From positions 47,609 through 111,608 of the forward strand of contig NCIJ01000004.1 of NCBI GenBank assembly GCA_002282015.1: DNA of 64,000 nucleotides, given 5' to 3'. Within the stretch, counting starts at the first letter, position 1; the number at the start of each line of letters is the position of its first letter. Under the pieces are notes generated by a model. That model was not told where the DNA came from. It ran no database searches and saw nothing but the letters and a program-made list of their open reading frames with translations. The stretch is from Sulfuricurvum sp. 17-40-25. GTDB lineage: Bacteria > Campylobacterota > Campylobacteria > Campylobacterales > Sulfurimonadaceae. Position numbers and translations under genes: made by a program. Of the stretch, positions 18,762 through 28,764 are shown one piece after another.

Positions 18762-19448
18762 ATGAAAAAGAGGATCATTTCCGTAGAGAACCTTTCCAAA
18801 ACATACGGAGAGGGGGAGAGTGCCGTACATGCCATCAAAGAAGCAACCTTTGAGATTTATGCCGGAGAAACCGTTGCGCTATTAGGTCCAAGCGGTTCGG
18901 GGAAAACGACGTTGATTACGATGATCGGCTGTATCACCGAACCCAGCAGTGGCAAACTGACATTGGACAGCGAGCTGATGTACGATCAAAAATGGCAGAT
19001 CAGTGATACTCGACGTATACGTCGTGAAAAAATCGGATTTATTTTTCAAGCCCATAACCTCATCCCTTTTCTCAATGTTTTGGAAAATGTGACCATCGTA
19101 CCACTCATGAATGGGGTCAAAAAAGCCCAAGCAGACCAAAAAGCCCAAGAGCTATTAGACTATCTGGGAGTGGAAGACAAGCTTACCAAAATGCCCTCAC
19201 AACTCTCAGGAGGGCAAAGCCAGAGAGTAGCGATTGCCCGATCTTTGGCTAACAATCCCAAGATTATCCTAGCCGATGAACCCACCGCTGCATTGGATGG
19301 CGAGCGGGCACTGTCTGTCATGCAGCTTTTGCGCAAACTGGCCCAGGAACAAGAAGTTGCGATAATCATCGTCACCCATGATGAGCGGATGTTGCCGTTA
19401 TTTGATCGAATTTTACGCGTTGAGGATGGGATTGTCAAAGAGGCGTAG
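18762..19448 (+). CDS. ABC transporter ATPase (LolD/MacB/DevA-like)
   Basis: A 228-residue ATPase that powers the export system encoded upstream. Walker A GPSGSGKT at about residues 43-50, Q-loop 'GFIFQAHNLIPFLNVLENV', ABC signature 'LSGGQSQRVAIARSL', Walker B 'IILADEPTAALD' and the switch His in 'IIVTHDERM' are all intact. The start ATG directly follows the permease stop. This size and these motifs are typical of the LolD/DevA/MacB-N group. Confidence 0.93.
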   Translation: MKKRIISVENLSKTYGEGESAVHAIKEATFEIYAGETVALLGPSGSGKTTLITMIGCITEPSSGKLTLDSELMYDQKWQISDTRRIRREKIGFIFQAHNLIPFLNVLENVTIVPLMNGVKKAQADQKAQELLDYLGVEDKLTKMPSQLSGGQSQRVAIARSLANNPKIILADEPTAALDGERALSVMQLLRKLAQEQEVAIIIVTHDERMLPLFDRILRVEDGIVKEA

Positions 19449-19514
19449 ACCCTTGACTGCTAATTCCTATCCTATCGGTGACATTTTTATAACAAAATCG
19501 TGTTATTATAAAAA

Positions 19515-19520
19515 TATAAT
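19515..19520 (+). promoter_or_regulatory. putative -10 box (TATAAT) of the CZB chemoreceptor gene
   Basis: TATAAT lies 20 bases before the ATG at 19541, after the efflux operon. An imperfect inverted repeat (TTTTTATAACA at 19484-19494, TGTTATTATAAAAA at 19501-19514) directly precedes it and could be a terminator for the efflux operon or an operator. Motif match only. Confidence 0.35.
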
Positions 19521-19540
19521 TTCAATCAGCAGGGTCTTAA

Positions 19541-20662
19541 ATGTTTTATAAGAAAAAATATGAAAAAGAAATACAAGAAAATGAGCTCTTAAAATCCAGA
19601 ATTCAAGAGCTTGAGAACTCCAATAAACAACTATCTGAAGAAAACAATCGTTTTACCACGCTTAGTACTGAAGCACGACAGCAAAAAGTGATGTTTGATC
19701 TCATTCATGAACTAACCGAAGGTTTGGTTGCCGGAGCTGAAAATGATCTCTCTATGCTTCAAAAGGATCTCATGGCCAATGTTGATGAGCTAAAGGAGAT
19801 CGCTGCTCTCAATACTCTCAATCGAGAATCTTCTGACGAGATCAATGATGAAATCAATGATCTGCTCAACACACAGCAAGAGCTTGCTGAAAATATTACT
19901 AGTAATTACACCTCTGTTTCCCAGCTTAACGGAAGTGTAGAAGCGATCGGTTCCGTTATCGATCTCATTAAAGACATCTCTGATCAAACCAATCTTCTAG
20001 CGCTTAATGCTGCGATCGAGGCTGCTCGTGCAGGTGAACATGGTAGAGGGTTTGCTGTCGTTGCGGATGAAGTCCGTAAATTGGCAGAACGAACGCAAAA
20101 AGCGACTCAAGAAGTGGCAATGAGTATCCAAAGCCTCAAACAAAATGCCACCGAAATCGATGAACGCTCCAGCTCTATGGAAACCATATCCTCCGCTTCA
20201 AGTGAAAAGCTCAGTCGTTTTCAAACCTCCCTATCTGAATTACAAGGACGCACCACTGAAATTGATGACGACTCAACCGATGTTTTGTATTCTGTCTTTG
20301 TGGTCTTAGTAAAACTCGATCACTTACTGTTTAAATCCAGAGGGTATAAAACCGTCTTTACAAACCGTGTTGATGATGAGTTTGCAGATCACCATGGATG
20401 CCGCTTGGATAAATGGTACGATACAGGGTTAGGAAAAGAAGTGTTCAGCTCCGTAGCGAGCTACCCTAGATTAGAAGCTCCGCATAAAATTGTCCATGAC
20501 CGTATCCATGATGCTATTCATTGTGTAAAATCAGGCACGTGCGGTGAAAAAGCAACCAACGTCATGACCTATTTCAAAGATGCCGAATCCGCAAGCCGAG
20601 AAGTATTTAGCCTCTTGAGTTCAATGCTAAATGAAGAACGTCAAAAGCGAAAAGGGCAGTAA
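19541..20662 (+). CDS. soluble methyl-accepting chemotaxis protein with CZB domain (TlpD-like)
   Basis: A 373-residue chemoreceptor without membrane helices or a periplasmic domain. An N-terminal coiled coil (about 1-60) leads into a short signalling domain with the invariant hairpin tip '[38 protein letters not shown]' (about 147-184). The C-terminal chemoreceptor zinc-binding (CZB) domain has the ligand pattern His in 'KLDHLLFK', Cys in '[10 protein letters not shown]' and two His in '[10 protein letters not shown]'. This is the layout of Helicobacter TlpD, a cytoplasmic sensor of oxidative stress, zinc and energy state. It is transcribed alone and ends in a likely hairpin terminator shared with the convergent gene. 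Confidence 0.92.
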   Translation: MFYKKKYEKEIQENELLKSRIQELENSNKQLSEENNRFTTLSTEARQQKVMFDLIHELTEGLVAGAENDLSMLQKDLMANVDELKEIAALNTLNRESSDEINDEINDLLNTQQELAENITSNYTSVSQLNGSVEAIGSVIDLIKDISDQTNLLALNAAIEAARAGEHGRGFAVVADEVRKLAERTQKATQEVAMSIQSLKQNATEIDERSSSMETISSASSEKLSRFQTSLSELQGRTTEIDDDSTDVLYSVFVVLVKLDHLLFKSRGYKTVFTNRVDDEFADHHGCRLDKWYDTGLGKEVFSSVASYPRLEAPHKIVHDRIHDAIHCVKSGTCGEKATNVMTYFKDAESASREVFSLLSSMLNEERQKRKGQ

Positions 20663-20676
20663 CCAAGATACTAGCG

Positions 20677-20698
20677 AAATACCTGTTAATTGGTATTT
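20677..20698. terminator. hairpin between convergent genes
   Basis: AAATACC at 20677-20683 pairs with GGTATTT at 20692-20698 around an 8-base loop, and T-rich sequence follows. It sits between the chemoreceptor gene and the convergent FapA-family gene and could stop transcription in either direction. The stem is short and AT-rich. Confidence 0.4.
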
Positions 20699-20716
20699 TC
20701 TATTTATTGAAACCTT

Positions 20717-22537
20717 CTAGTGTAGTAAAAGGGCCTTGTCATCGCTTCTTGTTTGTAAACGGATATGTGTCACTTTTCCCTTTGGAAAGGTGCTGTATTC
20801 ATGACGCGTATTAGGATCAATAAACATAACACGATTATTGCCGTAATAGGTTCCATTATGGGTGATGACCGCGTGCAAATCAGCTTCATGTAACTTCTTC
20901 ACCATATCCCGAAAAAGATGTAATGTATTTTCAGCTTCGACTACTTTGGCACTGAGAACCTGGATCTTTCCTGCTTCAATCCGGTATTGCTGAATACTGC
21001 GAACATCCATCTCCAACGGCTCTCTTCCACTGTTTTTTGCATCTGCGATACGTTGTTGAAATCGTTTCATCTGGACATTTTTTTCTTTAAAGGCAAACTG
21101 TTTCATCCCCAACTCTTTTTTATCGTCCCGTATCGAATTTTCTTTTTCGAGAATTTTAACCGCCAAGTCTGCCAATTGTTCATGGTACGCTTCAAAATGA
21201 GCGGGATCAATGCTCAGGGTATTGCCTTCTCCCTCGATGTTGTCAATCTCAATGCTTTCAAGAGCAATCACTTTACCGTGTGCAAAAAGAGTTTCTATGT
21301 ATACTTTTCGCGCGATGATCTCTCCCCCAAGCATCTTCTTGATCCGAACAACATCCCCCTCAATCGTCCCCCCCTCAAGAACATCAATATTGGCCTCTTT
21401 TGCCTTTAAATCCCCGCGATGAAGCTTGATGTTGGCAATTCCGCTGACATCTATGGTTGATTTTTTATGGGTTTGCGCATCGATACTCAGATCACAGGCT
21501 TTTATTTTTGTATTTTCTCCTAGCGTTCCGCTAATATCGACGGTTTGAACATCAATACGTAAACCTGCTCCCACAGCGTCTTCACCAGCATTCCTCTGCT
21601 GTACGGTAAGCGATATGTCCTTATCCGAGCCTGGCACGACAGAACCTGTTTTGACATTAACCGCTGCGAGATACAAGTCTTGCGCAACCAAAAAAATCCC
21701 TTTCTCTCGCTTTACAAATCCCGATACAAGGGCAAAATACTGAATCCCATTCTCATTTTGCGTACTGCTGATAGTCGTCTCTTTGACCTGCATCACTCCC
21801 GCATATTTGATAACCGGTTCAGGAACAACAATAGGAGCTCCATCTAATCCCCGCCCATTGCGCCCTTTTTTGGGAAAAATATACTCCATGATAAAATCAC
21901 CCGGCTGTACCCCATGAATATAGCTTGGATCTTCCGGATCTTCATCCTGTTTTTTAAAGTGCAAAACAACTTTATCGTCTATCGTATCGATAGGAGGGAA
22001 AAAACTTCCGATAGGTAAAGAGTAAGGCTCTGCCAATGGACCTTGTTTTTGTATTCTTGCTAGTAAACGAAGAATCTCTTTATCAAGCTGTTCATCGTCC
22101 GTTCCGATCAAATACCCAAGGCGAAGCTTTTTTTTGTTGATGACGGTTTTGATCCACTCCTGCACCCCTTTTTTAAGCGGAATGGTCGAGGTAGGGTCTA
22201 TAATCGCTGTCACAATCCCTTTGGCCTTGCTAATACCTACCGTAAAGCGCAGATCTAAATACAAGAGGGGAACCGATGGGCGTATCGTGATTTGATATTC
22301 TTGGCTGAGTAAATACTCTTCGCTGTAAAGTTCTTCTTGGGTTATTTGTGCGTACACATCACCGCTTGGTAAAACATGCCACTCTTTATCCGCAATTTTT
22401 TTATAATAGGTCTCATAGGAGAGCAAATCGAAGTCAACGTCTTCAGCACTTAGCTTACGATCACTCGCGGCAAAGCGTAAGTCCTCTTTAACATCTATAG
22501 ATGCCTTGGTAACAGGTGAAAATTCTGCCATGGTCAA
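20717..22537 (-). CDS. FapA family (DUF342) protein
   Basis: A 606-residue cytoplasmic-type protein. Residues 150-420 or so contain the FapA/DUF342 signature: 'VQPGDFIMEYIFPKKGRNGRGLDG' followed by the beta-helix-like repeat region with 'GTLGENTKIKACDLSIDAQTHKKSTIDVSG', 'GTIEGDVVRIKKMLGGEIIARKVYI' and so on. The last 170 residues include a coiled coil ('ADLAVKILEKENSIRDDKKELGMKQF'). Family members have been called polymer-forming or flagellar assembly protein A; in Vibrio, FapA affects flagellation through polar protein localisation. Function here is unproved. It is divergent from the split PAS-GGDEF gene. Confidence 0.82.
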   Translation of the reverse strand: MTMAEFSPVTKASIDVKEDLRFAASDRKLSAEDVDFDLLSYETYYKKIADKEWHVLPSGDVYAQITQEELYSEEYLLSQEYQITIRPSVPLLYLDLRFTVGISKAKGIVTAIIDPTSTIPLKKGVQEWIKTVINKKKLRLGYLIGTDDEQLDKEILRLLARIQKQGPLAEPYSLPIGSFFPPIDTIDDKVVLHFKKQDEDPEDPSYIHGVQPGDFIMEYIFPKKGRNGRGLDGAPIVVPEPVIKYAGVMQVKETTISSTQNENGIQYFALVSGFVKREKGIFLVAQDLYLAAVNVKTGSVVPGSDKDISLTVQQRNAGEDAVGAGLRIDVQTVDISGTLGENTKIKACDLSIDAQTHKKSTIDVSGIANIKLHRGDLKAKEANIDVLEGGTIEGDVVRIKKMLGGEIIARKVYIETLFAHGKVIALESIEIDNIEGEGNTLSIDPAHFEAYHEQLADLAVKILEKENSIRDDKKELGMKQFAFKEKNVQMKRFQQRIADAKNSGREPLEMDVRSIQQYRIEAGKIQVLSAKVVEAENTLHLFRDMVKKLHEADLHAVITHNGTYYGNNRVMFIDPNTRHEYSTFPKGKVTHIRLQTRSDDKALLLH

Positions 22538-22765
22538 TCACATTTATCTATACAATGTATCAATAGAATATCTCCATTCGAATAACTTGCAAAGCAATAT
22601 ACTCCAAACTCATTTCCATATATATTAACGCGTTTCTAATAATAACCTACTTGAAAAAACAAATATGTAAGATTATTGTATTATTAATGTATAATTTTTT
22701 AATCCCAGCCCTAGAAGAGAGATTTTGAATGCTCAATCAACAATACCTCTCAAGAGGATACGCAA

Positions 22766-24022
22766 GTGTCATTACATCGTATTAATTTATTCATTTTAAT
22801 CCTATTTACTATTATTGTGGGCTTAGGAACCTATTTTTCGTATCAAGTAACTCTTCACACCATCGAACGTGAGATGGTGTGGATCATTGCACAACAACTT
22901 CTATTGCTTATTGGAGCAATGGTTCTTCTCTTTGCGATACTTTTTTACTTTAACATTAAACCCTTACTGCAATTAACACAAAGCATCCAAGAATCTCCTG
23001 GTGCATTACCTTCATTTTATATCTTAGAATTTAATACCCTCAGAAATGCATTTTTGAAAAAGTATGAAGAGGTTTCTGCCCTCAATGCGAATCTTGAAGA
23101 AAAAGTAAAAGAACGAACGGCAACTCTTGCAAGGACCAATGAGTTATTCGCTAAAGCGCAAGCAATAGCGCATCTAGGAAACTGGGAATGGAATATTGTC
23201 GAAAACACAGTGCATTGGTCCGATGAAATTTATCGTATTTTTGGATTACAGCCAAAAGCGTTTGCAGCGACCTACGAAGCCTTTATCAATACCGTTCATC
23301 CCCAGGACAGAGACCTTGTCCAAAAAGCAATAGAACAATTTCTCTTGGATGGAAAAACGTATGATGTAAAGCACCGTATTGTCTTACCCACTGGAGAAAT
23401 ACGTATCGTAGCCGAAAGCGGGCATATGAGTCGCGACAAAGACGGTAATAACCTAAGTATGTTCGGAACGGTTCAGGATATCACCGATCAGCAGACAAAA
23501 GAGGATGAGCTTTCCCTTCATGATGAAATATTAAACTCCCTTTCTGATTCTATTTTTGTCCATCAAGAAAATGGTCGGTTTATATATGTCAATGAAGCCG
23601 CTTGCGCAACAAGAGGTTTTTCGCAAAAAGAACTATTAAATATGACTGTCTCTCAACTCGATGCTGCTGGATTCTATGAATCGGTTGAAGCAATTAAAGA
23701 ACAAATAATGCAAACAGGATCAGCGATCTTTGAAGTTGCTCATCGAAGAAAATCCGGCGCCCCCATACCGGTAGAAATCGTAAGCCGTATGATCCAACGC
23801 GATGGGCAAACTTATTTTATCAGTATCGCGCGAGATATCACACAGCGTAAAGAGACCGAAAAACAAATTATTGAATCTGAAGCTAAATTTCGGGCTTTAG
23901 TGGAAAATTCTCTCGTAGGTGTTTACCAATCTGATGTTCAAGGAAATATCCATTATGTCAATGATGCACTTGTTTCTATTATGGAATACGAAAGCATTGA
24001 AGCTTTGATGGAAACTTTTTGA
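22766..24022 (+). pseudogene. PAS-domain membrane sensor, 5' part of a broken PAS-GGDEF gene
   Basis: The 418-codon piece starts at GTG 22766, supported by AGAGGA seven bases upstream. Two membrane helices (about 7-26 and 44-64), a HAMP-like/coiled-coil stretch, a complete PAS domain ('AHLGNWEWNIVENTVHWSDEIYRIFG', about 138-250) and a second PAS domain (about 255-370) are followed by the beginning of a third PAS ('FRALVENSLVGVYQSDVQGNIHYVN'). The frame then stops at TGA after 'ALMETF', where a PAS domain should continue for about 60 more residues. The next frame opens with the end of a PAS domain. An internal deletion that shifted the frame explains both. The product, if made, would lack an output domain. 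Confidence 0.75.
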
Positions 24023-24924
24023 GCGGCACGATCGTTGACGTGAGCAGAGAAAAAGATGCCTCAAAACAGCTGAAAAAACTCTCAAGCGCCATTGAACAAA
24101 TTGATGATATCGTCACAATCACCAATCGAGCCGGTACTATTGAATATGTCAATGAGGCTTTTGTTAAGCATACAGGCTATACCCGTGAAGAGATATATGG
24201 ACATAAAGCGAATATTTTAAAATCAGGTCAACATGATCAGACCTTCTATGAGACCTTATGGGATACGATATTATCGGGGAATGTCTATAAAAACAGAGTG
24301 ATTAACCGTAAAAAGAATGGTGAATTGTATTATGAACAAAAGACCATAACACCGCTCAAGGATGATAACGGACATATTACCGTATTCGTATCGACCGCAA
24401 AAGATATCACGCAAGCTGTAAAATCAGAGAAGCTGCTCGAACAGATGGCTAAGATAGATAAATTAACAGGGATTTATAATCGACATAGCTTTGATGAATT
24501 ATCCGATAAAGAAATCGCAGGGGCCGAACGTTACGAAGCACCGTTGTCTTTGATCATGCTGGATATCGATCATTTTAAACACATCAATGATACCTATGGA
24601 CATGATATCGGGGACAGTGTGCTAAAAGAATTGGTATCTATTGTCAATCTAAACATTCGAAAAAGTGACATTTTTGCACGATGGGGCGGTGAAGAGTTCT
24701 TGACCCTATGTTCTAATACAGATCAAGAACAAGCCGTAGTATTAGCGAATAAACTTCGTCAAGAAATAGAGGCAAAAGACTTCACCGTAGCTGGCCATGT
24801 AACCTCTAGCTTCGGGGTCACTCAACTGACGATGGGAGATACGAAAGAGGATCTGCTTAAACGAGTAGACAATGCACTGTATCACGCTAAGGAACATGGT
24901 AGAAATAGAGTAGATACGATGTGA
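24019..24924 (+). pseudogene. PAS-GGDEF, 3' part of the broken sensor gene
   Basis: This frame has no good start: it opens with TTG at 24019 and GTG at 24040, has no ATG before the GGDEF domain, and begins with 'GTIVDVSREKDASKQL', the last strand of a PAS domain. A complete PAS domain follows (about residues 18-135), then an intact GGDEF domain with GGEEF and an RxxD inhibitory site (RKSD) exactly five residues before it. If expressed through the alternative starts, it could still be an active, now soluble, diguanylate cyclase. It overlaps the upstream piece by four bases. Confidence 0.75.
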
Positions 24925-24991
24925 CAAAGCTGTTTCATAAAGGAATTTTTATCTTTTGAAAGTCATTGTATGAGGAATTTTATGAAGATTA

Positions 24992-25079
24992 TGGCGGACA
25001 GCTAGGGATTCGAACCCTAGAAAGGTTACCCTTTACACGCGTTCCAGGCGTGCGCCTTCGACCACTCGGCCAGCTGTCC
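24992..25079 (-). tRNA. tRNA-Ser (GGA)
   Basis: Read on the minus strand, the sequence starts GGACAGCTGGCCGAGTGG and ends GCTGTCCGCCA, with a 7-base-pair acceptor stem (GGACAGC with GCTGTCC), discriminator G and an encoded CCA end. The anticodon arm CACGC-CTGGAAC-GCGTG gives anticodon GGA, and a long variable arm (GTAAAGGGTAACCTTTC) marks it as a class II serine tRNA. Length is 88 bases including CCA. It reads serine codons UCC and UCU. Confidence 0.95.
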
Positions 25080-25113
25080 ATGAAAGTGGATCGGTATTGT
25101 AATGTATTGAAGC

Positions 25114-25560
25114 TTAATTCCTAAATCGTGGGGAAGTTCTACGCTTTTCCCCTTTTTTACCTGTGGGTATCTCCACAGTATCTTTCTCTCTAAACCAAGA
25201 GTAAAAGAAGATGATAATTGCCAGTACCGCACAAATTTCATACCCGATAGCCCAAATAATCAAGTAAGATGTCAGATTAAACTCTAAAAAAAGCTGATAA
25301 CTTGATTTGGCAATAAAAAGAAATAAAAAACTCAATGCAATCAAATAAGGGATGATCATGCTGTATAAGAAGAGCATAACTCCCTCATAGCCCTCAGGTG
25401 CAAATACATAATCTCGGTAATCAAATTCTCGGTTTAAAAACGCTTCTTTTTCTCGGCGAACTTTTTTACTTTTTTCCTGATACTCTTCCACACTTGTATC
25501 GGTCGCGCTGAGACTTTTTAACGAACGGTTATACTTGTCTGCGTAATGACTCATACTCAC
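25114..25560 (-). CDS. hypothetical membrane protein
   Basis: A 148-residue protein I do not recognise. The first 60 residues are charged with coiled-coil character ('EEYQEKSKKVRREKEAFLNREFDYRDYVFAPEGYEG'). Two or three hydrophobic helices follow (about 61-86 and 93-120), and a basic tail ends the protein ('TGKKGEKRRTSPRFR'). It lies 34 bases upstream of the tRNA-Ser gene on the same strand and is divergent from dgt with a 142-base gap. Coding is supported by length, membrane-protein composition and normal codon use. Confidence 0.65.
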   Translation of the reverse strand: MSMSHYADKYNRSLKSLSATDTSVEEYQEKSKKVRREKEAFLNREFDYRDYVFAPEGYEGVMLFLYSMIIPYLIALSFLFLFIAKSSYQLFLEFNLTSYLIIWAIGYEICAVLAIIIFFYSWFREKDTVEIPTGKKGEKRRTSPRFRN

Positions 25561-25702
25561 TCCATCGCTTCAGAATACTGCATAAGCAGTAATAATACTC
25601 CAAAAATGCTTCTTTTTCTTCCTTTTAATAGGATTTTATCCCTTTAACCCCGTCTCCATTGTATAATTAACCAATACTATTCTTTTTTTAAAGTAGGTTT
25701 TT

Positions 25703-26803
25703 ATGCGCGCTCAAGAACGTTTTTTTCCCATTAGTGATGATTTTCGCTCTCCCTATGCACGTGATCGTGATCGTATCATCCACTCCGGAAGTTTCCGACG
25801 TCTCGAATACAAAACGCAGGTTTTTCTCAATTCCCAAGGTGATTTTTTTCGCACTCGCCTGACTCACAGTATTGAAGTGAGCCAAATCGCCCGTTCGATC
25901 AGTTCTCATCTGGGACTTCAAGAGTCACTGGCTGAATCCATCGCCCTCGCCCATGATCTAGGGCATACACCATTTGGACATATCGGTGGAGATACTTTGG
26001 ATGAATGTCTCAAAAAAGAAGGCTTTAAACATGGGTTTGAACATAATCTGCAAAGTTTTCGTGTCGTAACCCTGTTAGAACAGCGTTATAAAGAGTTTTT
26101 AGGTCTAAATCTCACTTATGCCACGCTAGAGGGGATACTCAAACACTCCCCACCCTATAACAAACCGTTTTTGAACAATACTATCCGTGATGCTTTTTCT
26201 CTGGACACCCATCCCAGTATCGAAGCCATGATCGTCGATCGTGCCGATGAGATCGCATACATAAGCCATGACATCGATGATGGGATTGCGTCAGGGCTTA
26301 TCAGCTTTGAAACACTCAAAAAAAGTGAGCTGATCCAAACCATCTTGCAAAAAGTCTATGATGAAGACATCCACGAAGACGAAGATGAGATGTTTCGTTA
26401 CCGTTTTAGTTCTCATCTGATCAACCATCTTGTCTATTCACTTTTGGATTATTCAAAAGGTAAAATTGATAACAGCCGTGTACTAACCTCTGTTATCCCA
26501 GCATCCCAAGAGCTCCCTATCGGATTTACCAAAGAACTGGAAACGCAGATCAAAAAGCTCAAAAAGATTCTCTTTCAAGAGCTCTACCAACACAAACACA
26601 TTGTTAGAAAGATGTTTTCGGGCAAACAGGCGATTATTGGCCTATTTAATGCGCTCATGGAGGAACCTAAGATGTTGCCGCGTTATTATTTAGCACAGCT
26701 AGAAATACGTAACAAACATCGTGTTATTGCCGACTATATCGCCAGCATGTCAGATCGGTATGCCATGAAGCTTTACAATGAACTTTACGGCAGAGAAGGA
26801 TAA
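25703..26803 (+). CDS. dgt: dGTP triphosphohydrolase-like HD protein
   Basis: A 366-residue HD-domain phosphohydrolase of the dGTPase family, which splits dGTP to deoxyguanosine and triphosphate; members of this shorter class may act on several dNTPs. The family start 'SPYARDRDRIIHSGSFRRLEYKTQVF', 'RLTHSIEVSQIARSI' (first metal His) and 'ALAHDLGHTPFGHIGGDTL' (HD motif) are intact, as is 'FEHNLQSFRVV' and the later metal Asp in 'DRADEIAYISHDIDDGI'. A TATAAT-like box lies in the gap upstream. DUF1538 follows 35 bases later, perhaps on the same transcript. Confidence 0.9.
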   Translation: MRAQERFFPISDDFRSPYARDRDRIIHSGSFRRLEYKTQVFLNSQGDFFRTRLTHSIEVSQIARSISSHLGLQESLAESIALAHDLGHTPFGHIGGDTLDECLKKEGFKHGFEHNLQSFRVVTLLEQRYKEFLGLNLTYATLEGILKHSPPYNKPFLNNTIRDAFSLDTHPSIEAMIVDRADEIAYISHDIDDGIASGLISFETLKKSELIQTILQKVYDEDIHEDEDEMFRYRFSSHLINHLVYSLLDYSKGKIDNSRVLTSVIPASQELPIGFTKELETQIKKLKKILFQELYQHKHIVRKMFSGKQAIIGLFNALMEEPKMLPRYYLAQLEIRNKHRVIADYIASMSDRYAMKLYNELYGREG

Positions 26804-26838
26804 AAAATGCCTAAGACTACCAACATAGGAGAAAATCC

Positions 26839-28761
26839 ATGCTAAGTATGGCATCGTTTCTAAAATTACTCAAAGAATCGTTTCGAGATCTATTACCGAT
26901 TATTTTAGTCATTATGTTTTTTCAGCTTGCCATTATAGACTCCATTCCCGATAACTGGCTAACTACTTCCATAGGTCTTGCCATCGTAGGTGTAGGATTA
27001 GCTGTGTTTCTATTAGGTTTGGAAGTAGGTATTTTCCCTGTTGGCGAAGGGCTTGCCAGTGATTTTGCGAGTAAAGGGTCAACCTTTTGGATTATCATCT
27101 TTGGATTCATGATCGGATTTGGAACCACCATTGCGGAACCTGCATTGGTGGTCATTGCTGAAAAGGCAGCCGCTGTCAGCTGTGGCAGGATTGATGCCTT
27201 TATCCTTAGAATGGTCGTTGCATTCTCAGTTGGACTTGCTATCGTATTGGGAGTCTGGAGAATTATCAAAGGGCATCCGATTCACTATTACATTATCAGC
27301 GGATATGTCTTAGTCGTCGCCTCTACGATATTTGCACCCAAAGAGATTGTAGGACTTGCGTATGACCTTGGCGGTGTTACTACATCAACGGTTACCGTAC
27401 CTCTTGTTGCTGCACTGGGAATTGGTCTTGCCTCCACTATCAAAGGGAGAAATCCAATTTTGGATGGCTTCGGTCTAATCGCTTTTGCCTCACTGACCCC
27501 TATGATCCTGGTACAGTTTTATGGGATCTTCGTGTATCAGTATGTCGATGCTCTTGCGGTAAAACCCATACTCGTCCAAGCCAGTCAATGTTCTACTGCC
27601 TTTAGTTTTGACCTTCTAACCCTTTTAAAAGGGTTCCTTTCTGTCATCGGGGATGTTTTACCTATTTTGGCCGTTATCTTGTTTTTTCAATATGTCATTA
27701 TCAAAAAACCCATCGATAACCTAAAGCAGGTTCTTATCGGATTTGCCTTGGTTATTTTCGGATTAGATGCATTTATCGTAGGTCTTGAGATGGGTCTGTT
27801 TTCATTGGGTGAGACGATGGCTCTTGAACTGACTCAAAACAATAACAATACATTGATCTATACCTTCGCCTTTGCCATTGGTTTTTCGACCACTATGGCA
27901 GAACCATCTCTAACAGCAATAGCTAAAAAGGCCAAAGAGATAAGCGATGGGAAAGTCAATGATTTTGTACTTCGCCTCTTTGTGGCCTTTGGTGTTGGTA
28001 TTGGAATCGCATTGGGATCTTTTCGTATTGTCAATGGAGGCGAGATCGTTTACTACATTATGAGTGGGTATATGTTTGTTATTGCACTTACATTTATCGC
28101 TCCTAAGTACATTATCCCTATTGCCTACGACAGCGGTGGAGTGACAACATCAACCGTTACTGTTCCGCTTGTTGCAGCACTAGGGCTTGGGCTTGCTACC
28201 AATATTCCGGGACGAGATCCTCTCATTGACGGATTTGGACTTATCGCCTTTGCGTCGCTTTTCCCGATGCTCACCGTCATGGCCTATGGGGTTATTACAG
28301 AGAGAATTGGTATTAAAAGCTTTCATGAGCTTGAGGCTATCAATCTTAATCGCTTCAAAAATGCACTGGAAGATGCCAACAACATGGGACTTTCTACTGT
28401 CAGTGTCTATGGAACAGACCGAAGACATTCCGCTAGGATTCAGTTTTCTGCCGTTCACATTATCGTACCAAATGACAGAAGAGAAGAAGCCCTGTTAGCC
28501 GCAAAAGAATCGGGAGCCAGAGGTGTGACGATCATGCCGGCACACGGCATGGGACTCAAAGAGATTGATAATTTTTACAATCGCTTAGAGAGTGAGCCAA
28601 CCGATGCTAATTTGATGTTTATTGTCCCTCAAAACAAAGTCGATCAGATCATCAAAGGCGTTATGCACAAACTAGACATTATCGGCAATGGTGATGGCAT
28701 TGCCTACGCCTATCCGATCACACATCTAAAAGGTCTTACGCTTAAGACCAGCGACCTATAA
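26839..28761 (+). CDS. DUF1538 membrane protein (two copies) with C-terminal PII-like domain
   Basis: A 640-residue protein. Two DUF1538 modules of about 230 residues each (about 8-235 and 255-490) repeat the same helices and motifs: '[12 protein letters not shown]' / '[12 protein letters not shown]', '[15 protein letters not shown]' / '[15 protein letters not shown]', and '[23 protein letters not shown]' / '[23 protein letters not shown]'. The C-terminal 130 residues are soluble and resemble a PII-type signalling fold: '[26 protein letters not shown]' (from residue 540), a glycine-rich loop, and a third strand '[22 protein letters not shown]'. DUF1538 is a putative transporter family of unknown substrate. 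The fused PII-like domain suggests gating by a nucleotide or small metabolite. AGGAGA precedes the start. Confidence 0.85.
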   Translation: MLSMASFLKLLKESFRDLLPIILVIMFFQLAIIDSIPDNWLTTSIGLAIVGVGLAVFLLGLEVGIFPVGEGLASDFASKGSTFWIIIFGFMIGFGTTIAEPALVVIAEKAAAVSCGRIDAFILRMVVAFSVGLAIVLGVWRIIKGHPIHYYIISGYVLVVASTIFAPKEIVGLAYDLGGVTTSTVTVPLVAALGIGLASTIKGRNPILDGFGLIAFASLTPMILVQFYGIFVYQYVDALAVKPILVQASQCSTAFSFDLLTLLKGFLSVIGDVLPILAVILFFQYVIIKKPIDNLKQVLIGFALVIFGLDAFIVGLEMGLFSLGETMALELTQNNNNTLIYTFAFAIGFSTTMAEPSLTAIAKKAKEISDGKVNDFVLRLFVAFGVGIGIALGSFRIVNGGEIVYYIMSGYMFVIALTFIAPKYIIPIAYDSGGVTTSTVTVPLVAALGLGLATNIPGRDPLIDGFGLIAFASLFPMLTVMAYGVITERIGIKSFHELEAINLNRFKNALEDANNMGLSTVSVYGTDRRHSARIQFSAVHIIVPNDRREEALLAAKESGARGVTIMPAHGMGLKEIDNFYNRLESEPTDANLMFIVPQNKVDQIIKGVMHKLDIIGNGDGIAYAYPITHLKGLTLKTSDL

Positions 28762-28764
28762 ACG

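Noticed and set aside
24001..24030. Simple homopolymer sequencing error as the cause of the split PAS-GGDEF gene
   Set aside because: Correcting one base would still leave a PAS domain about 60 residues too short.
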